Positions 16,709-25,058 of a stretch of 64,000 bases of DNA are shown here, piece by piece. Each line of letters begins with the position of its first letter. Positions within the stretch are counted from its first letter, which is position 1. Source of the stretch: Clostridium sp. BJN0013 (GTDB taxonomy: Bacteria > Bacillota > Clostridia > Clostridiales > Clostridiaceae); the NCBI RefSeq assembly GCF_040939125.1, contig NZ_CP162495.1, forward strand, positions 2,542,001-2,606,000, given 5' to 3'. Under the pieces are notes generated by a model that saw only the letters and a program-made list of their open reading frames with translations, was not told the origin of the DNA and searched no databases. A program made the position numbers and the translations under genes.

Positions 16709-17607
16709 ATATCTACTATTCTCTTAAAATGCTCCGGTATTTCTACCTCAAACTCCATATACATACCTGTAGTAGGATGTATAAAACCTAACTTTTGGGC
16801 ATGAAGTAACTGACCTTTTAAATTAAATTTCTGTTTCTTATAGCCGTATACCGGATCTCCTACAATAGGATGTCCTAAGTAACACATATGTACCCTTATT
16901 TGATGCGTTCTTCCTGTTTCAAGTATACATTTAACTAAAGTGTAATCTTTAAATCTTTTAATTACCTTATAATGGGTAATAGCTTTTTTGCCATCTTCTG
17001 CCACTGCCATCTTTATTTTATCTTTTTTATGTCTTCCAATAGGCTTATCTAAACTTCCTTCTTCTTCTTTTACAATTCCTTCAACTAAAGCTATATACTC
17101 TCTGGTCATAGAATGATCCTTTAGTTGTTCTGATAATTTATTGTGAGATATATCATTCTTGGCAACAACAAGTATTCCAGAGGTATCCTTATCTATTCTA
17201 TGTACTATCCCCGGCCTTGCAATTCCATTTATACCTGATAAATCCTCTCTACAGTGATTTAAAAGTGCATTTACCAAAGTACCCGTATGTACTCCTGCAG
17301 CTGGATGCACTATCATTCCCTGAGGCTTATTTACCACAACTACATCACTATCTTCATACAGTATATCAAGTTTTATATTTTCTGCTTTTATGTTAAGCTC
17401 TACAGCATCTGGTAAAGAGACCCTAATATTGTCTCCTATCTTAGTTCTATAATTGGATTTTTTTACCCTTTCATTTACTTCCACTAACCTATCCTCTATT
17501 AAATTTTGAATATAGGATCTAGATTTATCCTGAACATGTTTGCAAATAAATAAATCCAATCTTAAATTTTCTTCTTCATCATTTACTAAAAAATTTCTAA
17601 CTTTCAT
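16687..17607 (-). CDS. rluD: RluA/RluD-family pseudouridine synthase
   Basis: The 306-residue protein has an N-terminal S4 domain (LDLFICKHVQDKSRSYIQNL) and a catalytic domain with HRIDKDTSGILVVAKN, whose Asp attacks the target uridine. Such enzymes isomerise uridines in 23S rRNA or tRNA; the exact target cannot be told. The start overlaps lspA by 11 bases, the usual lspA-rluD coupling of Firmicutes. The last residues, LSKGGN, and the stop are encoded by repeat R2, so the native C-terminus was altered by repeat insertion. Confidence 0.94.
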   Translation of the reverse strand: MKVRNFLVNDEEENLRLDLFICKHVQDKSRSYIQNLIEDRLVEVNERVKKSNYRTKIGDNIRVSLPDAVELNIKAENIKLDILYEDSDVVVVNKPQGMIVHPAAGVHTGTLVNALLNHCREDLSGINGIARPGIVHRIDKDTSGILVVAKNDISHNKLSEQLKDHSMTREYIALVEGIVKEEEGSLDKPIGRHKKDKIKMAVAEDGKKAITHYKVIKRFKDYTLVKCILETGRTHQIRVHMCYLGHPIVGDPVYGYKKQKFNLKGQLLHAQKLGFIHPTTGMYMEFEVEIPEHFKRIVDILSKGGN

Positions 17608-18052
17608 ATTTTTCTTCCTTTAACAAACAAAATGCCAATACTATAGTACCTGTTACCACTAAAACATCAGCTATATTAAATATAGGAAAATAGTAAATAT
17701 TTTTAAAATGAAGGGCTATAAAATCAACTACATATTTATATAATATTCTATCTATCAGATTACCCAAAGCTCCACTTATTATAAGTGAAAAACTTATTTT
17801 AATTATTTTTGATTGAGGCCTGAATTTAAAAATATAATATACCATACCTATGATTACAACTATTGTGATTGTAGTAAGCAAATATAATTTATTTTGTAAA
17901 ATTCCAAAGGCAGCTCCCCTATTCTTCAGATAAAAAAGAGATACCATATTATTCACCACATCTATATAAGAATTTTCAGATAAATTTTGCATAATCCACA
18001 CTTTGGTAAGCCTATCTACAGCAAGTCCCAGTAGTATTATAACTATCTCCAT
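17597..18052 (-). CDS. lspA: Lipoprotein signal peptidase
   Basis: The 151-residue, four-helix membrane aspartyl protease cleaves prolipoproteins after lipid modification. The two catalytic Asp regions, GALGNLIDRIL and FNIADVLVVTG, and the conserved NRGAAFGIL are all present. The dapF-linked lipoprotein and other lipobox proteins would be substrates. It overlaps the downstream pseudouridine synthase gene. Confidence 0.97.
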   Translation of the reverse strand: MEIVIILLGLAVDRLTKVWIMQNLSENSYIDVVNNMVSLFYLKNRGAAFGILQNKLYLLTTITIVVIIGMVYYIFKFRPQSKIIKISFSLIISGALGNLIDRILYKYVVDFIALHFKNIYYFPIFNIADVLVVTGTIVLAFCLLKEEKYES

Positions 18053-18084
18053 TAATTACCTCCAGTCTTATTGTTTTACATTTA

Positions 18085-18777
18085 CTATAAACTTTTAATT
18101 ACATTTTTCAATATTTCTGTAGAATTTTTTATAGCAATAGGTGCAAATTCTTCATACTCCATACTAGCTCCATTATTTGCATTATCAGATATGGATCTTA
18201 TTATAACAAAAGGTACATTGTTCAAATAAGCTACTTGAGCAATACTTCCACCCTCCATTTCACAAGCAAGAGCATTGAATTTCTTATATAAATATTTTAC
18301 CTTTTCTGAACTTGAAATAAATTCATCCCCTGTAACTATTCTTCCCACAAAGCTATTTTTATTTTTCATTTTAGAACAAGTACTTTTAACTTTTTTTACA
18401 AGTCTTTCATCACATTTAAAATCATATGTATCCAATCTAGGTATTTGTCCTATTTCATATCCAAAGGCCACAGCATTAACATCATGCTGTACCAGACTAT
18501 CTGCTATAACTATATCTCCAGGATATACATTTTCTGCTACTCCCCCTGCAATACCCACATTTATTATTATATCCACTTTAAAATCATCTATAAGTATTTG
18601 AGTACATACTGCTGCATTTACTTTCCCTATACCACTTCTTACCACTACTATATCTTTACCATACAATTTTCCTGAATTAAACTCCATATTAGCTTTTAAT
18701 TCAGTTTTATGAAGTTTCAATTCAGATAATATTATCTTCAGTTCTTCATCCATAGCCCCAATAATTCCAATAATCAT
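18085..18777 (-). CDS. mtnN: 5'-methylthioadenosine / S-adenosylhomocysteine nucleosidase
   Basis: The 230-residue enzyme hydrolyses MTA and SAH to adenine plus the thioribose product, recycling by-products of S-adenosylmethionine use. The start MIIGIIGAMDEELKII, the purine-site stretch EMEGGSIAQV and the catalytic Asp in SISDNAN match the family (also called Pfs). It probably shares a transcript with lspA and the pseudouridine synthase gene downstream. Repeat R5 lies just upstream of its start. Confidence 0.97.
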   Translation of the reverse strand: MIIGIIGAMDEELKIILSELKLHKTELKANMEFNSGKLYGKDIVVVRSGIGKVNAAVCTQILIDDFKVDIIINVGIAGGVAENVYPGDIVIADSLVQHDVNAVAFGYEIGQIPRLDTYDFKCDERLVKKVKSTCSKMKNKNSFVGRIVTGDEFISSSEKVKYLYKKFNALACEMEGGSIAQVAYLNNVPFVIIRSISDNANNGASMEYEEFAPIAIKNSTEILKNVIKSL

Positions 18778-18855
18778 AATATAAATACACCTCTTTCGAT
18801 CTTATTAAATAGCATATATAACTTATTGTAAATTGTCAACTTTTACACATATGGT

Positions 18856-18938
18856 AGGGATAAGTTCTTTTTAGATTCAGATGGAAAAGGGGTATTTACT
18901 ATAGTAAACTCCACTTGAATCTAAGAAAAACTTGATAT
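18856..18938 (-). repeat. Dispersed repeat, copy R5 (module A hairpin only, reverse orientation)
   Basis: Read on the minus strand it starts ATATCAAGTTTTTCTTAG and ends AAGAACTTATCC, closely matching R4. The two 24-base arms pair at about 20 positions (AAGTT-TTCTTAGATTCA against its complement). No module B follows. It lies between divIVA and mtnN. Confidence 0.8.
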
Positions 18939-18940
18939 AA

Positions 18941-18978
18941 AAAAAGTCACTCTAATTTCAGAGTGGCCTTTTTTTTAT
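18941..18978 (-). terminator. Terminator of the division/divIVA transcript
   Basis: GCCACTCT gaaatt AGAGTGAC followed by seven T on the minus strand. It overlaps the last codons of divIVA and is A/T-flanked on both sides, so bidirectional use is possible. Confidence 0.85.
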
Positions 18979-19691
18979 CCTTTTACAAAAAAATTCTTAA
19001 TTTCTTCCAATTCATCTTCTTCTGTAAAAATTTCATCTTCAATCTTACTTATTTCTTTAGTATCATACTTATCTACATCATCTTTATTTATATTATCTAC
19101 GTATTCTTCCTTATTTAAATTACTTTCCTTTAAAGATGGAGAGAATTCAATACCCTTTGGTTCCACTTTTTCTATGCTCTTTACCTCAATATCCTTTTCA
19201 GGGATCTCATCCATCTCATATCCTATATTGTAGTTTTTTACAAAATCCTTTTCCATATCATCAAACATTTCCAATTGAGTTTTAACAAAACTTCTAAACT
19301 TAGTTCTGAATTTACTAAATTCCTGTTTTGACCTCTCAAATTCATCATTAATTTGAATTACATCACTGTGGGCCTTATCTATTATTTTCTGGGCAGTTTC
19401 ATTGGCATTTTTCAGCATGCACTCACTTTCCCTTTTTGCATTCTCCTTAACCTGTTCAGAGGTATTTTGAGCTAATAAAAGAGTTCCTTTTATAGTATTT
19501 TCCATTTTATTATAATGATTCACTTTATCTTCCATAAGCTGAAGTTTTTCCTTTAAAAGAGAATTTTCTTTACATATGGCTTCATAAGACTCTGCTATTT
19601 TATCCAAAAATTCATCTACTTCGTCTATATTATAGCCTCTGAGCCCTTTCTTAAATTCTTTATTTGTTATTTCCCCTGCAGTTATCAACAT
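18975..19691 (-). CDS. divIVA: DivIVA-family cell division/polarity protein
   Basis: The N-terminal MLITAGEITNKEFKKGLRGY with YNIDEVDEFLDKIAESYE is the DivIVA lipid-binding and coiled-coil start. Long coiled-coil segments fill about residues 30-150 and an acidic tail follows. DivIVA marks curved membrane at poles and septa and recruits division or sporulation partners. The ATG at 19691 is chosen because GAGG lies 8-9 bases upstream; the GTG three codons earlier overlaps that site. It ends the ylm-sepF group, as in Bacillus. Confidence 0.93.
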   Translation of the reverse strand: MLITAGEITNKEFKKGLRGYNIDEVDEFLDKIAESYEAICKENSLLKEKLQLMEDKVNHYNKMENTIKGTLLLAQNTSEQVKENAKRESECMLKNANETAQKIIDKAHSDVIQINDEFERSKQEFSKFRTKFRSFVKTQLEMFDDMEKDFVKNYNIGYEMDEIPEKDIEVKSIEKVEPKGIEFSPSLKESNLNKEEYVDNINKDDVDKYDTKEISKIEDEIFTEEDELEEIKNFFVKG

Positions 19692-19706
19692 CCTAAGCAC
19701 CTCAAA

Positions 19707-20483
19707 TCAATTAAATTTTTTTATGTGAAGTTTACATCCTCCTCTTCTGGTATAACCCAACTTTTTTACAATTTTAAACTTTCCATAACCTCTGACAATT
19801 ATAACACACACAGAATCATTTATGACTTTATCTTTTTTAGTTATAGGCAAATAATCTAAAAGTACCTTGCCTTGTTTCACAAGCTCTTCTGATTTACTTC
19901 TAGATATTCTGCACATGGAACTTAGTAAACAGTCAATTCTAAGTGACGAAGTATTTATATCAAAAGTTTTAAAATCATAGTCAGGAATTTGATTTATATT
20001 AGTCTCTAAAAAGATTGTATTACATCCACATTTTCCTATACTGTTTAAATTCATCTGTATATAACCACTTATGTCTTCATGAACAGCTACATAACATTCA
20101 TTATTTTCTTTTACTATTAAATCTCCAAATTTTCCTCTTTTAATTCCTAAAGCCATAAGTGCACCTAAATAATCTCTATGTTGAAGCCTGACAAATTTGG
20201 AGTTACATTTTATCTTCATAAGCCTTATAGGATAATCTGATACTTCACTTTCTGAAAACGCTAAAATCTTCCTTTCTGCATTTTCAAATATGCCATAACT
20301 ATATACATTTATTCCAATTTGCTCTTTAAAATCCTCTAAGGTTTTCCAAAGATTCGGAGGATAAAACTCTGAAGTAAATACATTCTTGTGAATTTTTTTT
20401 GCTAAAATTATTTTATCATATATAGATAGTATTTCACTTTCATTATAAAAGTAAAATTTACTTAAAAAAGTATTTTTGTCCAT
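19707..20483 (-). CDS. ylmH: YlmH, S4-domain RNA-binding protein (RqcP2)
   Basis: The 258-residue protein ends with an S4 domain (RIDCLLSSMCRISRSKSEELVKQGKVLLD) after a YlmH-type N-terminal region (FLSKFYFYNESEILSIYDK). In Bacillus, YlmH binds 50S-tRNA complexes and can take part in RqcH-dependent alanine tailing, hence the name RqcP2. It lies in the sepF-ylmG-ylmH-divIVA series. Its presence in the same window as rqcH is notable, although the two are in different operons. Confidence 0.92.
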   Translation of the reverse strand: MDKNTFLSKFYFYNESEILSIYDKIILAKKIHKNVFTSEFYPPNLWKTLEDFKEQIGINVYSYGIFENAERKILAFSESEVSDYPIRLMKIKCNSKFVRLQHRDYLGALMALGIKRGKFGDLIVKENNECYVAVHEDISGYIQMNLNSIGKCGCNTIFLETNINQIPDYDFKTFDINTSSLRIDCLLSSMCRISRSKSEELVKQGKVLLDYLPITKKDKVINDSVCVIIVRGYGKFKIVKKLGYTRRGGCKLHIKKFN

Positions 20484-20513
20484 AATTCTCCTTTAAAATT
20501 TTTCTATAGGCTA

Positions 20514-20792
20514 TTACATAAATGCTTCAATTATTGTAAATATAATTCCTCTTATTATATCTATCATAAAAAAAGCTACTATAGGTGAAAAATCTATCAT
20601 AAGTCCAGGCATAATTCTTTCTTGAAGCATTCTACCCGGTTTCATAAGAGGCTCTGTAAACACATGCAAAAGTTCCACAAAAGCATTACCTCTTCCTGGC
20701 ATAATCCATGATAAAATTACATCTAATATAATAGCAGCCTCAAGAAATCTAAATAAAAGAGATATTGCAACGGCTAAAGTATTGCTTATCAT
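20514..20792 (-). CDS. ylmG: YggT/YlmG-family membrane protein
   Basis: A small membrane protein of two helices (AISLLFRFLEAAIILDVILSW and a C-terminal hydrophobic segment) with the conserved SWIMPGRGNAFVELL and EPLMKPGRML region of the YggT family. Its role is linked to cell division and membrane organisation by its place beside sepF. The ATG at 20792 is preferred over a TTG at 20804 that lies in the GGAGG ribosome site. Length 92 residues, normal. Confidence 0.93.
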   Translation of the reverse strand: MISNTLAVAISLLFRFLEAAIILDVILSWIMPGRGNAFVELLHVFTEPLMKPGRMLQERIMPGLMIDFSPIVAFFMIDIIRGIIFTIIEAFM

Positions 20793-20821
20793 TTTTTCCT
20801 CCAATTATTTTATTTATACTA

Positions 20822-21274
20822 TTATTTCCAACCAAATATTTTTTTTGCAGATAATTCATTTTTTAAATCACTACTAACTTCTACACTAGATGGGGAAAGT
20901 ATATATACTCCCTTTTCTATTTCCTCCAGATCTCCACCCAATGCATAACTTGCTCCACCCATAAAATCCAACAATCTCTGGGCTATTCTGGTTTCTAATC
21001 CTGTAGTATTTATAACTATAATCTTTCTATTTTTAAGTTCATCACATATATCCGCTGCTTCTTCATAGGTAGTTGGCTTAACTATCCTAACTTTAGCTGA
21101 TATTGTAGTATGTATACTTACAACTTTATTTTGTCTTTTAGAGTTCATAATAGTCTCTACATCTGTAAAATCATCTTTTGCATTTTTTCCCTCTTCAACT
21201 TCTTCTGTATCCTCTTCCAAATCATCTTCTAACCCTAAGAATCCCATCATTTTGTTTATCATCTTGCCAGCCAT
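20822..21274 (-). CDS. sepF: Cell division protein SepF
   Basis: The 150-residue protein has an N-terminal amphipathic helix ([14 protein letters not shown]), an acidic linker and the SepF core [20 protein letters not shown] through [15 protein letters not shown]. SepF polymers bind FtsZ filaments and anchor them to the membrane. The acidic linker is long and Glu-rich. It is the fourth gene of the ylmE-sepF-ylmG-ylmH-divIVA order read backwards. Confidence 0.96.
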   Translation of the reverse strand: MAGKMINKMMGFLGLEDDLEEDTEEVEEGKNAKDDFTDVETIMNSKRQNKVVSIHTTISAKVRIVKPTTYEEAADICDELKNRKIIVINTTGLETRIAQRLLDFMGGASYALGGDLEEIEKGVYILSPSSVEVSSDLKNELSAKKIFGWK

Positions 21275-21286
21275 AAAAAATACCTC

Positions 21287-21955
21287 CTATTTATTATTAT
21301 AATTTCTCTTTCCAAATATACCTTCCCCAATTCTTACCAAAGTAGAGCCTTCTTCAACAGCTACACCATAATCATGAGTCATACCCATGGATAGTATATC
21401 CATGCTAATGTTTGTGAACTTCTTATTTTTTAGATCCTCAAAAATATACTTCATTTTTCGAAAATAGTTTCTACAACTTTTTTCATCTCCTATGGGAATT
21501 ACAGACATAAGACCTTTAACTTTAACATTAGTACATAACTCACAGGCTTCTATTAATTCTTCTAAATTTTCTAAATATATGCCTGTCTTATTTTCTTCAC
21601 GTCCTATATTTATTTGAATAAGCACATTTGCAGTCAAATCTTTAGCTTTATAGTGTTTTTCTAATTCCTGGAGGAGTTTTACACTATCTAGAGAATGGAT
21701 AAGTTCTACTTTACCTACTATATATTTTACTTTATTTCTTTGAAGATGACCTATAAAATGCCATCTTATATCTTTAGGCAAATTAGGTTCTTTATTTATA
21801 AATTCCTGAACTTTATTTTCTCCAAAGTCTCTAATACCTAAATCGTAGACTTTTTGTATATCTTCAATAGATTTTGTTTTTGAAACTGCTACTAAAATAA
21901 CATCATTTTCTCTTAAATCTCCTTCAATCTTACTTAAATTTTCCTTAATTGACAA
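21287..21955 (-). CDS. ylmE: PLP homeostasis protein, YggS/YlmE family
   Basis: The 222-residue protein is a single-domain alanine-racemase-like barrel; VAVSKTKSIEDIQ carries the PLP-binding Lys, and IRWHFIGHLQRNKVKY and LSMGMTHDYGVAVEEGSTLVRIG are family signatures. These proteins bind pyridoxal phosphate and maintain its level without a known catalytic reaction. The start is TTG, nine bases after AGGAG. It leads the sepF group. Confidence 0.94.
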   Translation of the reverse strand: MSIKENLSKIEGDLRENDVILVAVSKTKSIEDIQKVYDLGIRDFGENKVQEFINKEPNLPKDIRWHFIGHLQRNKVKYIVGKVELIHSLDSVKLLQELEKHYKAKDLTANVLIQINIGREENKTGIYLENLEELIEACELCTNVKVKGLMSVIPIGDEKSCRNYFRKMKYIFEDLKNKKFTNISMDILSMGMTHDYGVAVEEGSTLVRIGEGIFGKRNYNNK

Positions 21956-22122
21956 TAATACCGTCTCCTTATATCTTTAAACACAGTTTTTAAACACTAC
22001 AAATACCTTATAAATTATTTATTCTTCACGGACATTAAAATTCCTTCAAAAATTATTTTTTTTTTATTAATTTTAAATAAATTTATATAAATTAATATAT
22101 ATTATAAAAAATATAACAATAC

Positions 22123-22848
22123 TTAATTTTCCTTCTCCATAAAGTGTATTTTATATTGTCCATTATAAGCGGGTATTTGTATATTATCAGATTTTTTCAC
22201 ATTCACCTTTATTTTTCTAATCATCATTGTCTTTAGATAATTCTCATTTGACATCATATAATTATAAAGTACATCTTTATTTCCTATGGCATCAATTAAA
22301 AAAGGAGCTGCAATCTTTACTCCATTCACTCTTAAAAAAGGTCCACTGCAATATACTTCAGAACTGTTTACTATTCTATGTCCATTTATAGAAACTGCCT
22401 CTGCATCTGCATTTTTCAGATCATTTATTACCTGTATAATATCAGTATTATGAACAATTTTCATTTGATATTCAAGTACATCCAGTCCATCTTCCATGGT
22501 AGCATCATCTAAATATATACTTATTCCCTGTCCCTCCACAGCTACCTTTCCAAGTATTATATTAGATTTATCTATTTCTTCATTCATGGTATTTATAACC
22601 TGAGCTTCATTTTCTTCATTATCCATATATTTTTTTAATTTATTATAATTATCATTATACTGCGCTGTTAATGACAATATTTCACTATAGATCTGATTTT
22701 TATAACTATACGCGTCTTGATATTGTTTTGCACTTAAAAATACTGATTTTGTAGTTTTTCCCTTGTAAATACTAATATTCATAGATATAAGTATACCTAT
22801 AATTACAGAAGCTATAAAAACAAAAACATTGGCTTCAGTAGCCTTCAT
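22123..22848 (-). CDS. DUF881-family membrane protein (second copy)
   Basis: The 241-residue protein has one N-terminal membrane helix (NVFVFIASVIIGILISMNI), a coiled-coil segment and a C-terminal DUF881 domain with GPGISIYLDD-like (GQGISIYLDDA) and AEAVSINGHRIV motifs. Function is unknown, but DUF881 proteins repeatedly occur next to the small basic protein and division genes in Gram-positive bacteria. It lies two genes downstream of its paralogue 23217-23933, the copies flanking the small basic protein gene. Confidence 0.9.
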   Translation of the reverse strand: MKATEANVFVFIASVIIGILISMNISIYKGKTTKSVFLSAKQYQDAYSYKNQIYSEILSLTAQYNDNYNKLKKYMDNEENEAQVINTMNEEIDKSNIILGKVAVEGQGISIYLDDATMEDGLDVLEYQMKIVHNTDIIQVINDLKNADAEAVSINGHRIVNSSEVYCSGPFLRVNGVKIAAPFLIDAIGNKDVLYNYMMSNENYLKTMMIRKIKVNVKKSDNIQIPAYNGQYKIHFMEKEN

Positions 22849-22858
22849 TTACTTCACC

Positions 22859-23200
22859 TCATTGACGTAATTTGGTTTTTTCTATTAACAGCCTTCGTAT
22901 AATTGCAAAATTATCAAATATTCTACCTCCAAAAACTATAACTGCCGCTAAATATATAGGTACTCCAAGCTTATCTCCTAAATAGGCAAGTGCTGCTGCT
23001 AGTACTGCATTTCCAAAAAAACCAGATATAAAAATATCTAATTGAAAATCCTTAGACAGATTAGCTCTTACAGCGCCAAACACCGAATCTAAACAAGCCA
23101 AAATTGCTACAGACATATAAGGGGAAAATTTATCTGGAATATTCACATTCCAGACTATCCCTATAATTATTCCTAGCATAAGACCAATAAACCCTATCAT
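22859..23200 (-). CDS. sbp: Small basic protein, DUF1290 family
   Basis: A 113-residue, three-helix membrane protein with the conserved core YMSVAILACLDSVFGAVRAN and VFGGRIFDNFAIIRRLL. Known in Bacillus as Sbp, encoded in the division cluster between DUF881-type genes and ftsA/ftsZ. The biochemical role is unknown. It is tightly linked to both DUF881 genes. Confidence 0.93.
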   Translation of the reverse strand: MIGFIGLMLGIIIGIVWNVNIPDKFSPYMSVAILACLDSVFGAVRANLSKDFQLDIFISGFFGNAVLAAALAYLGDKLGVPIYLAAVIVFGGRIFDNFAIIRRLLIEKTKLRQ

Positions 23201-23216
23201 CTTTTATCACATCCTA

Positions 23217-23933
23217 CTATTCTTTTACAGGCTTTGCATACTCAAATTTATATGTACCATTATATTTCTTTATATTTATGCTGTCTGATTTTTCAAATTT
23301 AACTTCACATATGGTTTTCAAATCTGTAAATACTTCCGGAAATCCCATAGCACTGTAAAGTAAATTTTTATCTCCTATAGCCTTTATTACTATTCTACTG
23401 GAGGGTGATATTTTTTCATCATTTATAAGTATATAATTACCTGCAGTCCTTATGCCTGTCCTTAAAACAATCCTTATATCATTTATAGATATAGCCTCTG
23501 CTCCTGCAAATCTAAGTTCATTTACCAAGTAAGCTAAATCCTTATCAGTTATATGATTACCAATATTATTATTACTAAAAAGCTTACTATCTGGAGTCAG
23601 ATATATTATTATACCGGGCCCTTTTACATCTACTTCTCCCGTAAACATTCTACTATCCTCCAAATCTTTCAAAAGATTTTTTGTAGAATCACTTTTGCTT
23701 GCCATAGCATCCTCATAGTCTTTTATTTTATTTTGAAGTTCACTTACTTTTGCCTCCAAAGCACTTTTTTCTTTTTTATACTGCTCTATCTCTACTGTGA
23801 TATCTGTACTATTTTCTCTACTTATATTGAAAGCATTTTCTTGTTTCATAAGTACTTTAAACTGGTAAGCAAGCATAAATCCAAGTATACCGCATACCAA
23901 AGCCATACTAATTTGAGAGGTTAACTTACGCAT
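23217..23933 (-). CDS. DUF881-family membrane protein (first copy)
   Basis: The 238-residue protein has an N-terminal membrane helix (ISMALVCGILGFMLAYQF), a coiled coil (about residues 45-80) and a DUF881 domain containing GPGIIIYLTPDSKL and AEAISINDIRIV. It is a diverged paralogue of the 22123-22848 gene. Topology suggests the domain faces outward near the septum; this is inference from the helix and the neighbouring divIB. Confidence 0.9.
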   Translation of the reverse strand: MRKLTSQISMALVCGILGFMLAYQFKVLMKQENAFNISRENSTDITVEIEQYKKEKSALEAKVSELQNKIKDYEDAMASKSDSTKNLLKDLEDSRMFTGEVDVKGPGIIIYLTPDSKLFSNNNIGNHITDKDLAYLVNELRFAGAEAISINDIRIVLRTGIRTAGNYILINDEKISPSSRIVIKAIGDKNLLYSAMGFPEVFTDLKTICEVKFEKSDSINIKKYNGTYKFEYAKPVKE

Positions 23934-23948
23934 TTTATTTTTTTCCTC

Positions 23949-24719
23949 CTAATTTTCAGTAAAAAATACAGGATTGGTATCAAATCTTACATCTATGTAT
24001 CCTCTAGCACTAACTAAATTTGCATCTAATAATACATTTACCGCCCTATTTATTTTTTTATCTATATCATCCACAGTTCCTAATTTTACACATACACTAT
24101 TAAAATAGACCTTAATATCCATGGGATCACTTACATTTAAATTAGTTACTTTAAAAGATAAGTCATTGTTCTCAACCATATTTCCTAAAGCAGTTATGGC
24201 TTTAATTTTCTTAACATCCTTATTCTTTACAGTTTTACCTATATCTTCATTAGTATAATTTATACCTTCTAATTTCACCAACTGCATATTACTTATGTTA
24301 CTTCTTTCCTCAAGTAAAATACCTGTTTTATCTATAACAAAATATGTTTTGTCATTCTCACAATAAAATATGGACGATCTTTCCTTAACATTTATATTTA
24401 TGATATCAGGAAAAGCTCTAGTTATTGTAACTTCCTGTATATAGGGATTAGCTAATATATTGTCCCTTACACCTTTTAGATTAATATAAAATATATTATC
24501 TCCTGTATATATTTTTGAATTACGAATAATTTCGCTACTTGAAATACTTTTATTACCATATACTTTAATATGGTGTATGTCAAAGTAAGGTAATTTTAAA
24601 CAGAGTATAAAAAATACTGCCATGAGAAAAATCATACCCATACATACTTTTTTTATCCTTCTTTTTCTCCTTCTTTTTAAAATCAATTGATTATCTGTTT
24701 TTTTAAAAAGCTTGCCCAT
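23949..24719 (-). CDS. divIB: Cell division protein DivIB/FtsQ
   Basis: The 256-residue protein has a strongly basic start, one membrane helix (VCMGMIFLMAVFFILCLKL) and a POTRA domain (FDIHHIKVYGNKSISSSEI) followed by a beta domain, the DivIB/FtsQ layout. It forms the septal complex with FtsL and DivIC and regulates septal peptidoglycan synthesis. The gene is separated from upstream ftsW by 339 bases of repeat-containing DNA. Confidence 0.93.
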   Translation of the reverse strand: MGKLFKKTDNQLILKRRRKRRIKKVCMGMIFLMAVFFILCLKLPYFDIHHIKVYGNKSISSSEIIRNSKIYTGDNIFYINLKGVRDNILANPYIQEVTITRAFPDIININVKERSSIFYCENDKTYFVIDKTGILLEERSNISNMQLVKLEGINYTNEDIGKTVKNKDVKKIKAITALGNMVENNDLSFKVTNLNVSDPMDIKVYFNSVCVKLGTVDDIDKKINRAVNVLLDANLVSARGYIDVRFDTNPVFFTEN

Positions 24720-24862
24720 ATTATATCAACTCACTTTGATATCACAAATAAAATAATAAACTTAAAATACATATACATATTAACACTTAATAAAATTAAT
24801 TTCATTAAAAACATCAATTAAATTTTTATATATTTTTTATTACAAAAATATTAATTATTAAC

Positions 24863-25009
24863 ATCAAGTAATTCTTAAATTCAGGTGGAGTTTGTTATAA
24901 ATAATGCTTTTCAGCTAAATTTTAGAAGAACTCATAAAGGCACGTAGCAATGATTATATCCCATTTTGAATAAGATGAGACTATCAGGTAATTGCTGCCT
25001 TCGGATAAA
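24863..25009 (+). repeat. Dispersed two-module repeat, copy R3 (nearly full length, 147 bp)
   Basis: Module A runs from ATCAAGTAATTCTTAAATTC to TTTTAGAAGAACTC, a hairpin with mismatches; module B has TCCCATTTTGAATAAGATGAGA and ends GCCTTCGGATAAA. It occupies most of the 339-base gap between divIB and ftsW, opposite to the gene direction. The remaining bases of the gap are AT-rich, with no gene visible. Confidence 0.8.
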
Positions 25010-25058
25010 TGCAGTATATTGATAATTATAGCATTACAAATTTTGTAATGCTATATTC

